Shown: positions 35,114 to 43,733 of the stretch, one piece after another
Layout: each line of letters opens with the position of its first letter
How positions within the stretch are numbered: position 1 is the first letter of the stretch
Assembly (NCBI GenBank): GCA_014382445.1
Contig: JACNJS010000023.1
Location: forward strand, 62,001 to 126,000
Direction: 5' to 3'
DNA length: 64,000 nucleotides
Source of the DNA: Bacteroidota bacterium
Lineage (GTDB): Bacteria > Bacteroidota > Bacteroidia > Bacteroidales > F082
Program-made: the position numbers and the translations under genes
Notes under the pieces: model-generated
Told to the model about the DNA's origin: nothing
The model's database searches: none
The model's input: the letters and a program-made list of their open reading frames with translations, nothing else

Positions 35114-35718
35114 TGAGCAGTACAAAAAAAGTAATAGTAGTCTCAAATGCATTCCTGCTCACCTCAGGAATTGAAAAGCTTGTACTTGAATTAAGTGGAA
35201 TGTTGGTGGATCAGGTTTTTTATGGTTCTGAAAAAAAGCTTAGTGACAAAATAATAAGTAAAAAACCTGAGTTTGTAATAATCGACCCCGATGCTGTTTC
35301 TGACATACTAATTCCACTTTTGCGAGAGCTAAATGAAGAAAAGGATATTAAAATAATAGGGCTTGTTTCATCAACATCGAGCCGTAAAATAATAAGCCGG
35401 TTTTCATTTACGCTAAACGTTGAAAAAAGCAAATACCAGTTAGTTGAAGCTTTTCAAAAAATTGTGGGCAAAGAAGAAAAGAAAAAATCCAACAACGATC
35501 AATTACTAAGCAAACGCGAAAAAGAAATTTTACAGCATTTAGCTATGGGTTTAACAAACCAGGAAATCGCCAACAAGTTTTTTTTAAGTGTTCATACAAT
35601 TATGACTCATCGTAAAAAAATCACACGTAAACTGGGAATTAAAACCCTTTCCGGGTTAACTGTGTATGCTTTGATTAATAATTTAGTCGATATGCGTGAG
35701 GTGGAAAGAAGAGTGTAG
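35113..35718 (+). CDS. LuxR-type regulator with a degenerate receiver domain
   Basis: From ATG 35113 it has 201 residues; a GTG one codon earlier is less likely. The N-terminal ~120 residues have the alternating pattern of a receiver domain, and an Asp in FVIIDPDAV is at the phospho-site position. The acidic pair is replaced by Ser-Asn (VVVSNAF) and the conserved Lys is not seen, so normal phosphorylation is doubtful. The C-terminal ~65 residues are a LuxR helix-turn-helix (LLSKREKEILQHLAMGLTNQEIANKFFLS). It overlaps the hemerythrin-like gene, which may provide its input. Confidence 0.88.
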   Translation: MSSTKKVIVVSNAFLLTSGIEKLVLELSGMLVDQVFYGSEKKLSDKIISKKPEFVIIDPDAVSDILIPLLRELNEEKDIKIIGLVSSTSSRKIISRFSFTLNVEKSKYQLVEAFQKIVGKEEKKKSNNDQLLSKREKEILQHLAMGLTNQEIANKFFLSVHTIMTHRKKITRKLGIKTLSGLTVYALINNLVDMREVERRV

Positions 35719-35749
35719 GGTTATCAGATTGTCGGGTTATCGGGTTGTC
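35718..35749. repeat. Four tandem 8-bp repeats upstream of prfC
   Basis: The stretch divides exactly into GGGTTATC, AGATTGTC, GGGTTATC, GGGTTGTC. It ends 11 bp before the prfC -7 element. A similar 4 x 8-bp array with another sequence lies at 46451-46482. Confidence 0.75.
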
Positions 35750-35760
35750 AACAATTTTTC

Positions 35761-35768
35761 TACTTTTG
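35761..35768 (+). promoter_or_regulatory. -7 promoter element of prfC
   Basis: TACTTTTG, an exact TAnnTTTG match, ends 22 bp before the prfC ATG. The tandem 8-mer array covers the -33 area. Confidence 0.65.
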
Positions 35769-35790
35769 CACCTCAAATTTTTTCACCCGA

Positions 35791-37368
35791 ATGAGTAGTA
35801 ACATTAAAGAAATAAAAAGACGTAGAACGTTTGCCATTATCAGTCATCCCGATGCCGGGAAAACCACATTAACAGAAAAACTTCTTCTTTTTGGTGGTGC
35901 CATTCAGGTAGCTGGGGCAGTAAAATCTAATAAGATAAAAAAAACTGCCACTTCCGACTGGATGGAAATCGAGCGGCAAAGGGGTATTTCGGTTGCAACT
36001 TCAGTAATGGGTTTTGAATATAAAGACATCAAAATTAATATACTTGATACTCCTGGGCATCAGGATTTTCAGGAAGATACTTTTCGAACACTTACGGCTG
36101 CCGACAGCGTTGTAGTTGTAATAGATGTTGCTAAAGGTGTGGAACCTCAAACTGAAAAACTTGTTAAAGTTTGCCTGATGCGTAAAATACCGATAATTGT
36201 ATTCATCAATAAAATGGACCGTCCTGGTAAAGATGCTTTTGAATTGCTTGATGAAATTGAACAAAAACTTCTGCTTAAAGTTACACCTCTAAGCTGGCCG
36301 GTAAATATGGGGCCCGGCTTCAAAGGTGTTTATAATATTTTTTCCAATTCATTAACTTTATTTACTCCCGGCAAACAGGTTATTGAAGATGGGTTGCGAA
36401 TTAACAACTTATCGGATACTTACGTTGATGATTATCTTGATGAAGATGCCGATAAGCTAAGAGAAGACATTGAACTTATTGATGGCGTGTACCCTGAGTT
36501 TAATATTGACGATTATCTTGACGGAAAAATATCGCCGGTATTTTTTGGTAGTGCCCTAAACAATTTTGGCGTTAAAGAGTTGCTTGATAATTTTATCGAG
36601 ATTGCTCCATCCCCTATTGGCAGAGAAAGCGAATTAAGGTTTGTACAACCTGAGGAGGCACAATTTAGCGGTTTTGTTTTTAAGATTCATGCCAATATGG
36701 ATCCAAACCACCGCGATCGTATAGCATTTGTTAGGGTTGTTTCGGGGACCTTTAAACGAAACACTTACTATCAACATGTTCGATTGGATCGAAAATTGAA
36801 ATTCTCAAGTCCTACTGCCTTTATGGCTCAAAAAAAATCAATTGTTGATGAGATGTACCCGGGAGATATTGTAGGCCTGCACGATACTGGAAATTTTAAA
36901 ATAGGTGATACAATAACTGAAGGTGAAATATTGAACTTTAAAGGTATACCCAGCTTCTCGCCGGAGCTTTTCAAATATATTGAAAATGCCAACCCTATGA
37001 AGTCAAAGCAATTGGCCAAAGGTATCGACCAACTTATGGATGAGGGTGTTGCACAGCTGTTTACCGGAAAACATACTGGACGGAAAATTATCGGAACTGT
37101 AGGAGCTTTACAGTTTGAAGTAATTCAATATAGGTTGGAACATGAATATGGTGCTACTTGCAGATATGAACATATTACTTTGTATAAAACCGCTTGGTTT
37201 AGTAGCAGTAACAAACCACAACTTGACGATTTCAGAGCTCGAAAAGCCAATCAAATTGCCCTCGACAAAGAAGGACGTGAAGTATTTTTAGCCGACTCGC
37301 AATTCTCCCTCCAGATGGCTCAGGATAAATATTCAGATATTGAATTTTATTTTACTTCGGAGTTTTAG
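35791..37368 (+). CDS. prfC: Peptide chain release factor 3
   Basis: A 525-residue translational GTPase that removes RF1/RF2 from the ribosome after termination. The GTP-binding motifs are intact: SHPDAGKTT (P-loop), DTPGHQDF (G3) and NKMD (G4). ERQRGISVATSVMGFEY marks switch I of RF3 rather than EF-G. Domain II and the RF3-specific C-terminal domain follow at normal length. Confidence 0.97.
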   Translation: MSSNIKEIKRRRTFAIISHPDAGKTTLTEKLLLFGGAIQVAGAVKSNKIKKTATSDWMEIERQRGISVATSVMGFEYKDIKINILDTPGHQDFQEDTFRTLTAADSVVVVIDVAKGVEPQTEKLVKVCLMRKIPIIVFINKMDRPGKDAFELLDEIEQKLLLKVTPLSWPVNMGPGFKGVYNIFSNSLTLFTPGKQVIEDGLRINNLSDTYVDDYLDEDADKLREDIELIDGVYPEFNIDDYLDGKISPVFFGSALNNFGVKELLDNFIEIAPSPIGRESELRFVQPEEAQFSGFVFKIHANMDPNHRDRIAFVRVVSGTFKRNTYYQHVRLDRKLKFSSPTAFMAQKKSIVDEMYPGDIVGLHDTGNFKIGDTITEGEILNFKGIPSFSPELFKYIENANPMKSKQLAKGIDQLMDEGVAQLFTGKHTGRKIIGTVGALQFEVIQYRLEHEYGATCRYEHITLYKTAWFSSSNKPQLDDFRARKANQIALDKEGREVFLADSQFSLQMAQDKYSDIEFYFTSEF

Positions 37369-37422
37369 AAGTAATTCTTTACACCATCATTGTTTGTAAT
37401 ACTATAATGCAACCCACCCTGC

Positions 37423-37478
37423 TACAAGTGTCCAAGCTTTTAGGTTTACAACACAATTTTGAAGCATGGACACTTGTA
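37423..37478. terminator. Long hairpin between prfC and the T9SS paralogues
   Basis: TACAAGTGTCCA (37423-37434) is perfectly inverted at 37467-37478, extended by GCTT/AAGC past one mismatch, around a ~27-nt loop. It lies 55 bp after prfC and 58 bp after the convergent gene. There is no strong U-tract. A smaller inverted repeat TCATTTC/GAAATGA is at 37491-37511. Confidence 0.5.
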
Positions 37479-37535
37479 AAAGAGGAAGAGTCATTTCAAA
37501 AGCAGAAATGACAAATATATGTATTCCTTAAATGC

Positions 37536-39407
37536 TTATTTTACAAGCATCTTCTTAGTTACTGAACTATTTCCAATTTCAACTGTGTAGAAATAAATTC
37601 CGGAATCAAGGTTGCTAACATTTACATTAAATGTGTGTGCTGGTGCGCTGTTATTTACACTTTCTTTATGCACTACCTGACCTAATATATTGCTAACTGT
37701 TAGTTTAATAACTCCGGCAGTTTCTGAAAACACCATAATGCTGGTATTGCTAACGGCTGGGTTAGGCATGTTTTGAAAAACCTCGAAAGTTGATACTGCA
37801 GTTTCTTCAATATCAACAGATAGTGGTGAAACCGCCAGATAAACCATGTTATTTTTAACCGGATCATGGGAAGGTGCACGCACGTTTATCCCCGGAATCA
37901 AATCGGTTTGATAAAGTATATTATATTTATCATTGGGCATTGTTTGTGCTACACTTGGGTACACACATTCACTAAACAGATGATATACATCACCGGTGTA
38001 GTCAACAAATTCACTGAACATACCATCACTTTCGGTAAAGCGGCCCCAGATATGGCGATAATTTGTCAGGTTCCCCGCATGAAAGTAACCAACGCTTAAA
38101 GCACTATAGAATACCTGAATTATTTTTTGTCCGAACTCATCGCGGTGAGCAACAAGTTGTGGCATACTTGTAAGTGACGCTTGATAAGTTGCAACACCAA
38201 CAATTGTATCATTACCATTTGGTTGTGTCCAGGCGGCAAGGTTTCCGTTTTGATAAAGGTTTGTGGTTGTCCAGTCTTCTGCAATAATTACAGACTGTAT
38301 CATTGCTGTATCAAGTGGATCCATAGTTTCATTCCAGTAAACCAGTCCATCGGTATATGGAAAATAATACGAACCCGCTTCGTCGGCATTGTGAATCTGC
38401 CTTCCGAAAGCAATATGAACAATTCCTTCATCATCAATTACAGCAGCGTTATAACCATCACCACCGCCATAATTAGGAAGAACATCACCCAATGTATAAA
38501 AAGGTGCAATACTTTCGTAAAAAAGAATACGTTCCCAGTTATTGCCACCGTCAGTGGATTTCATCACTACACCATCTCTTGTTCCGCCAAATGCGATAAA
38601 TGCCAGGTTATCACCCACTGGTTGAGCCCATGCGTAATTATCGGCATTCCATGCATTAGTATGATCGCTACTAACACCGTCAAGAATCTCATTTTCAGGA
38701 TCCCACGTTACTCCTCCATCGGAAGACCGTGAGTAAAGGAGCGCACCATTCAAGTCCTCATAAATGCTTCCACCATTAGCTTCAGGCGGTGTAATACAGA
38801 TTACATGAATAATTTCGTTATTTTCACCTGAAGTAATCATTCGAGGCCATAAGATATCTTCGTTAGGAGGCGGTCCGACAAGGTTAAAATAATTCCAGGC
38901 ACCCACACCTTTATTTTCGCGCCAGCTAAAAATCAGGCCATCATCTACGCCTGAATGTGAACAATTTATTTCACCGTTAACACCATAAGGTGCAATATTG
39001 GGCCAGCCTGTTCTTTGTTCCTCAATACGTGCTGTTGGATAATCGCCCCAACTTGTACCATCAAAGTAATTATACCCTGTCCCACGATCCGGGCAAGTTG
39101 GAGGTGATTCCATTCCCCGTGTCCAGGTAGTGGCAATGGTTCCATCATCAAAAGCGTAAATTCGGTTAGGCATTGAAGAGTTTGATTGTAAATCGTACCA
39201 TGTTTCACCAACAACTACATCCATTGCCCTGTCACTGGCAACAGTATGGTTAGGTTCAGTTTGATATGTTGTTTCCTGCTCAGCAATATCCACCAGCTTG
39301 ACATCTTTTACCGTACTGTACCAGGCTTTTGGGCTAATCTGTCTAACCTGGGCAATTCCAACACTTACAAATCCCAATGCGAGTGCAAATAGTAATAATT
39401 TTTTCAT
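37536..39407 (-). CDS. Secreted Asp-box protein with T9SS tail, paralogue A
   Basis: A 623-residue protein with a signal peptide (cut near GIAQ, residue 20). The core (~50-520) contains two sialidase-type Asp-boxes, SSDGGVTW (~229-236) and STDGGNNW (~284-291), and repeated strand patterns of a beta-propeller. A T9SS type A tail follows (~540-623: QNMPNPAVSNTSI..NILGQVVH..KKMLVK). Catalytic Arg triads of true sialidases were not recognised, so calling it a sialidase is not justified. It is the last of three tandem paralogues and shares its tail almost exactly with paralogue B. Confidence 0.85.
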   Translation of the reverse strand: MKKLLLFALALGFVSVGIAQVRQISPKAWYSTVKDVKLVDIAEQETTYQTEPNHTVASDRAMDVVVGETWYDLQSNSSMPNRIYAFDDGTIATTWTRGMESPPTCPDRGTGYNYFDGTSWGDYPTARIEEQRTGWPNIAPYGVNGEINCSHSGVDDGLIFSWRENKGVGAWNYFNLVGPPPNEDILWPRMITSGENNEIIHVICITPPEANGGSIYEDLNGALLYSRSSDGGVTWDPENEILDGVSSDHTNAWNADNYAWAQPVGDNLAFIAFGGTRDGVVMKSTDGGNNWERILFYESIAPFYTLGDVLPNYGGGDGYNAAVIDDEGIVHIAFGRQIHNADEAGSYYFPYTDGLVYWNETMDPLDTAMIQSVIIAEDWTTTNLYQNGNLAAWTQPNGNDTIVGVATYQASLTSMPQLVAHRDEFGQKIIQVFYSALSVGYFHAGNLTNYRHIWGRFTESDGMFSEFVDYTGDVYHLFSECVYPSVAQTMPNDKYNILYQTDLIPGINVRAPSHDPVKNNMVYLAVSPLSVDIEETAVSTFEVFQNMPNPAVSNTSIMVFSETAGVIKLTVSNILGQVVHKESVNNSAPAHTFNVNVSNLDSGIYFYTVEIGNSSVTKKMLVK

Positions 39408-39458
39408 GATTTTTATTTTAATTTAACAAATGATTAATTACTTTTCTTTTTAAGTCAA

Positions 39459-39466
39459 CAAATATA
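39459..39466 (-). promoter_or_regulatory. -7 promoter element of paralogue A
   Basis: TATATTTG on the minus strand, within CAACAAATATAATAAATA, 51 bp upstream of the start. The same element precedes paralogues B and C. Confidence 0.6.
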
Positions 39467-39544
39467 ATAAATAAATCTTCAAAAGGCTTAAGAGGTTATA
39501 TATTCTGTTATTGAGTTATATTTTACTTTGGAGTTTTAGCAATA

Positions 39545-39576
39545 AAAAAGGGCTGTTCGAATAAACAGCCCTTTTT
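39545..39576. terminator. Intrinsic terminator of paralogue B
   Basis: AAAAAGGGCTGTT / AACAGCCCTTTTT is a perfect 13-bp stem with a 6-nt loop and, on the minus strand, a T-run after it. It lies 22 bp beyond the stop of the gene at 39599, so that gene is separately terminated from paralogue A. Confidence 0.92.
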
Positions 39577-39598
39577 AATGAAGTATTTTTTCAAATGC

Positions 39599-41467
39599 TT
39601 AATTTACAAGCATTTTCTTTGTTACCGAACTATTTCCAATTTCAACTGTATAGAAATAAATTCCGGAATCTAAGTTGCTAACATTTACATTAAATGTGTG
39701 TACAGGCGAGCTGTTGTCAACACTTTGTTGATGCACAACCTGACCTAATATATTGCTAACTGTTAGTTTAATAACTCCCGCAGTTTTTGAAGATACCATT
39801 ATTCTTGTATTGTTAACGGCAGGGTTAGGAATGTTTTGTGAAATCTCGAACGATGATACTGAAGTTTCGTCAATATCTACTGCCAGAGGAGAAACCTTTA
39901 GATAAACCATGTTATTTTTAACCGGATCATGGGATGGTCCAGTGGAAGGTTGCAGACTATTCCCCGGAATCAAATCGGTTTGATATAGTATATGATATTT
40001 ATCATCAGGCATGACTTGTGCTACACTTGGGAAAACACATTCACTAAACAGATGGAAAACATCACCGGTATAGTCAACAAAATCACTATAACTTCCATCA
40101 ACTTCGGTAAATCGACCCCAAACATGGCGATAGTTTGTTTGGTTACCATCATGAACGAAACCAAGGCTTAAAGCACTATAGAATATCTGAATTATTTTTT
40201 GTCCGAACTCATCACGATGAAAAACAAGTTGCGGCATACTTGAGAGTGAAGCATAATATGGTGCAACACCAACAATGGTATCATTGCCATTTGGCTGTAC
40301 CCAGGCGGCAAGGTTTCCGCTTTGATAAAGGTTGGTAGTTGTCCAGTCGTCAGGAAGAATATATGACTGTATCATAGCTGTATCAAGTGGAGCCATAGTT
40401 TCATTCCAGTAAATCAGTCCATCGGAATATGGATAATAATACGAACCCGCTTCGTCAGCCATGTGAATCTGCCTTCCGAAAGCAATGTGAACAATGCCTT
40501 CATCATCAATTACAGCAGCGTTATAAGAATCACCACCACCATAATTAGGAAGAACATCCCCCATTGTATAAAAAGGCGCAACACTTTCGTAAAAAAGAAT
40601 ACGTTCCCAGTTGTCGCCTCCATCAGTGGATTTCATCACAATACCATCTTTAACTCCACCAAATGCGATAAAAGCGAGAGTATCACCAAGTGGTTGAGCC
40701 CAGGCGTAATCATCGCCTCCCCAGCCATTTGTGTGATCAGTACCCATACCGTCAAGAATGGCATTTTCAGGATCCCATGTCTGACCACCATCAGAGGAAC
40801 GCGAATAAAGAAGGGCCATAGTAAGATCTTCATATGTAGCGGCATTGCCAGCGCAGGCAAATACATGAATCACCTCATTATTTTCTCCTGATGTAATCAT
40901 TCTGGGCCATAATAATTCGGGAAGAGCTGCAGGTCCTGGCAGGTTAAAATAATTCCAGTCGCCCGTACCCTTGTTTTCGCGCCAGCTAAAGATTAATCCA
41001 TCAGCCCCGCCTGAATGCGCACAAGTTATTTCTCCGTTAACGCCATATGGGGAAATATTAGGCCAGCCGGTTCTTGTTGCTTCAATTCGTGCTGTTGGAT
41101 AAGCGCCCCAACTTGTTCCATTAAAGTAGTTATACCCGGTCCCACGATCAGGGCAACTTGGAGGTGATTCCATTCCACGTGTCCACGTAGTGGCAATCGT
41201 TCCATCATCAAAAGCATAAATCCTGTTGGCCATTGTTGAGTTTGACTGTAAATCGTACCATGTTTCACCAACAACTACATCCATTGCCCTGTCACTGGCA
41301 ACCGTAGGGTTAATTTCAACTTGAAAGGTTATTTCCTGTTCAGCAATCTTCATCGGCTTAACATCTTTTACCGTACTGTACCAGGCTTTTGGGCTAATCT
41401 GCCTAACCTGAGCAATTCCAACACTTACAAAACTCAAAGCAAGTGCAAATAGTAATAATTTTTTCAT
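39599..41467 (-). CDS. Secreted Asp-box protein with T9SS tail, paralogue B
   Basis: A 622-residue close relative of the neighbouring genes, with near-identical stretches throughout, for example SPKAWYSTVKDVK and WTRGMESPP. It has the same layout: signal peptide, propeller-like core with Asp-boxes SSDGGQTW and STDGGDNW, and a T9SS tail matching that of paralogue A almost residue for residue. The substrate is unknown; cell-surface or secreted binding or hydrolysis is inferred from the export signals only. It has its own promoter element and terminator. Confidence 0.85.
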   Translation of the reverse strand: MKKLLLFALALSFVSVGIAQVRQISPKAWYSTVKDVKPMKIAEQEITFQVEINPTVASDRAMDVVVGETWYDLQSNSTMANRIYAFDDGTIATTWTRGMESPPSCPDRGTGYNYFNGTSWGAYPTARIEATRTGWPNISPYGVNGEITCAHSGGADGLIFSWRENKGTGDWNYFNLPGPAALPELLWPRMITSGENNEVIHVFACAGNAATYEDLTMALLYSRSSDGGQTWDPENAILDGMGTDHTNGWGGDDYAWAQPLGDTLAFIAFGGVKDGIVMKSTDGGDNWERILFYESVAPFYTMGDVLPNYGGGDSYNAAVIDDEGIVHIAFGRQIHMADEAGSYYYPYSDGLIYWNETMAPLDTAMIQSYILPDDWTTTNLYQSGNLAAWVQPNGNDTIVGVAPYYASLSSMPQLVFHRDEFGQKIIQIFYSALSLGFVHDGNQTNYRHVWGRFTEVDGSYSDFVDYTGDVFHLFSECVFPSVAQVMPDDKYHILYQTDLIPGNSLQPSTGPSHDPVKNNMVYLKVSPLAVDIDETSVSSFEISQNIPNPAVNNTRIMVSSKTAGVIKLTVSNILGQVVHQQSVDNSSPVHTFNVNVSNLDSGIYFYTVEIGNSSVTKKMLVN

Positions 41468-41519
41468 GATTTTTAATTTAATTTAACATATTATTAATTA
41501 TCTCTCCTTTTTAAGGCAC

Positions 41520-41527
41520 CAAATATA
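41520..41527 (-). promoter_or_regulatory. -7 promoter element of paralogue B
   Basis: TATATTTG on the minus strand, 52 bp upstream of the start, in the same context as at the other two paralogues. Confidence 0.6.
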
Positions 41528-41538
41528 ATGAATAAATT

Positions 41539-43419
41539 TTATTCTATTATCATTTTTTTTGTGATGGTTTTTTCGCCAGCAACTACAGTGTAAAAATATA
41601 TCCCTGCACGTAAATTAACTGCATCAATTACAATATTTTGAGTTCCTGCAGAATATCCACGGTTTATACTGTGAACCTTCTGTCCGGTTAAATTATATAC
41701 TTCCAAACTTAAATCAGCAGGTTTATTTAGAGTAATTTCGATATTGGCACTACCCGTGAACGGGTTAGGATAATTTTGCGAAACTGTGAAAAAATTCTCT
41801 GTCGCTTCATTAATATTCACCGATGTAGGGCTAATAGGTAAATAAACCATATTATTAATAACCGGGTCATGGGATGGTGCACCGGTAGGCTGCAGACTAT
41901 TCCCCGGGATCAAATCGGTTTGATATAGAATATGATATGTATCATCAGGCATTGTCTGTGCTACACTTGGGTAAACACACTCACTAAACAAATGGTATAC
42001 ATCACCTGTATAGTCAACAAATTCACTGAACATTCCATCACCTTCGGTAAAGCGACCCCAGATATGGCGATAATTTGTTTGGTTACCCGCATGAAAGTAA
42101 CCAACGCTTAAAGCACTATAGAATACCTGAATTATTTTTTGTCCGAACGCATCGCGGTGAGCAACAAGTTGGGGCATACTTGTGAGTGAAGCGTAATAAG
42201 CTGCCACACCAACAATAGTGTCATTACCATTTGGTTGTGTCCAGGCAGCAAGGTTTCCGTTTTGGTAAAGGTTTGTGGTTGTCCAGTCTTCTGGAATAAT
42301 AAATGACTGTATCATGGTTGTATCAAGAGCAGCCATATATTCATTCCAATAAACCAGTCCATCGGAATATGGATAATAATACGAACCTGCTTCATCGGCA
42401 TTACGAATCTGTCTTCCAAAAGCAACATGAACAATTCCTTCATCATCAATTACAGCAGCGTTATAACCATCACCACCGCCAAAATTAGGAATAACATCTC
42501 CCATTGTATAAAAAGGGGCAATGCTCTCGTAAAAAGGAATACGTTCCCAGTTGTCGCCATTGTCGGTAGATTTCATCACAATACCATCTCTCATTCCGCC
42601 AAATGCGATGAAAGCAATAGTTTCACCAGCTGGTTGAGCCCAGGCGTAATCATCACCTCCCCATGCATTTGTAAAATCGCTACTAACACCGTCAAGAATC
42701 TCATTTTCAGGATCCCACGTTACTCCTCCATCATTAGACCGTGAGTAAAGAAGAGCACCATCTAAACCTTCGTATATGGTTCCTCCATTACCTGTACCTA
42801 AAGTAACACATATTACATGAATGATCTCGTTGTTTTCACCTGAAGTAATCATTCTTGGCCATGACATATCCTGATGGCCAGCTGGACCCAAAAGAGAGAA
42901 GTAATTCCAATCGCCTTCACCCTTATTTTCACGCCAGCTAAAAATCAGACCATCAACACCAAACGTATGTGAACAAACAATCTCACCGTTAGCACCGTAA
43001 GCCGCAATATTAGGCCATCCCGTTCTTTGTGCTTCTATCCGTTCAGTAGGTGGGTCACCCCAACTTGTGCCATCAAAGTAATTATATCCGGTTCCACGAT
43101 CCGGGCAAGCTGGAGGTGATTCCATTCCTCGGGTCCAGGTAGCTGCAATAGTGCCATCATCAAATGTGTAAATCCTGTTGGCCATTGTAGAGTTTGACTG
43201 CAAATCGTACTTTGTGTCGCCAATAACTATATCTTGTGATCTTGAATTTGAAACAACAGGGTTGATTTCACTCATGTAGGTTGTTTCAACGTCAGAAATC
43301 TTTGCCATTTTAGTTTCTTTAACTGTATTGTACCAAGCTTTTGGGCTATACTGCTTAACTTGGGCGACCCCAATACTCACAAAACCCAAAACAATTGCAA
43401 ATAGTAATAATTTTTTCAT
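41539..43419 (-). CDS. Secreted Asp-box protein with a different T9SS tail, paralogue C
   Basis: A 626-residue paralogue of the next two genes. Signal peptide and propeller-like core are alike; the first Asp-box has Asn in place of Ser (SNDGGVTW) and the second is STDNGDNW. After about residue 535 the similarity stops. The T9SS tail (SQNYPNPFTGSANIEI..NLTGQKVHS..TKKMIIE) is a different version from the one shared by A and B. This suggests the tail was swapped by recombination. Function is unknown. Confidence 0.85.
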   Translation of the reverse strand: MKKLLLFAIVLGFVSIGVAQVKQYSPKAWYNTVKETKMAKISDVETTYMSEINPVVSNSRSQDIVIGDTKYDLQSNSTMANRIYTFDDGTIAATWTRGMESPPACPDRGTGYNYFDGTSWGDPPTERIEAQRTGWPNIAAYGANGEIVCSHTFGVDGLIFSWRENKGEGDWNYFSLLGPAGHQDMSWPRMITSGENNEIIHVICVTLGTGNGGTIYEGLDGALLYSRSNDGGVTWDPENEILDGVSSDFTNAWGGDDYAWAQPAGETIAFIAFGGMRDGIVMKSTDNGDNWERIPFYESIAPFYTMGDVIPNFGGGDGYNAAVIDDEGIVHVAFGRQIRNADEAGSYYYPYSDGLVYWNEYMAALDTTMIQSFIIPEDWTTTNLYQNGNLAAWTQPNGNDTIVGVAAYYASLTSMPQLVAHRDAFGQKIIQVFYSALSVGYFHAGNQTNYRHIWGRFTEGDGMFSEFVDYTGDVYHLFSECVYPSVAQTMPDDTYHILYQTDLIPGNSLQPTGAPSHDPVINNMVYLPISPTSVNINEATENFFTVSQNYPNPFTGSANIEITLNKPADLSLEVYNLTGQKVHSINRGYSAGTQNIVIDAVNLRAGIYFYTVVAGEKTITKKMIIE

Positions 43420-43463
43420 AGTATTTAATTTAACAAATGTTTAGTTATCTTTTCTTTAATCAA

Positions 43464-43471
43464 CAAATATA
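43464..43471 (-). promoter_or_regulatory. -7 promoter element of paralogue C
   Basis: TATATTTG on the minus strand, 44 bp upstream of the start. Confidence 0.6.
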
Positions 43472-43699
43472 ATATTTTGTTAGCATTCAAAACATGATAA
43501 ATAAAAACTTGATTTAAGTTATCAACTATAAGATGCTTTCATTAGGTAGTATGGTTGCACGATGTATTATAAAATTCCTATGTCGATAAAAGTGTGAAAT
43601 ACTTATTGGTTTATAATAAATAATAAAAATAGCTAATCCGAGTTTAGTTAAAGAACTTCTGCCATCGGCTCCATACTTTCAACTCAATAAATTTGTAAC

Positions 43700-43707
43700 T
43701 ATCTTTG
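43700..43707 (+). promoter_or_regulatory. -7 promoter element of the LptF/G-type gene
   Basis: TATCTTTG, an exact TAnnTTTG match, ends 26 bp before the ATG at 43734. Confidence 0.65.
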
Positions 43708-43733
43708 CGTTCACTTTCATTGACGAACAATAC

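Larger units (their letters stand above)
43420..43733. other. Divergent region between paralogue C and the LptF/G-type gene
   Basis: About 310 bp, AT-rich, with no gene. It holds the minus-strand -7 element for paralogue C (43464-43471) and the plus-strand one for the permease (43700-43707). Nothing else was recognised. Confidence 0.6.

Noticed and set aside
37536-43419. Tandem repeats as a mobile element
   Set aside because: The repeats are whole secreted-protein genes with own promoters; no transposase or terminal inverted repeats were seen.
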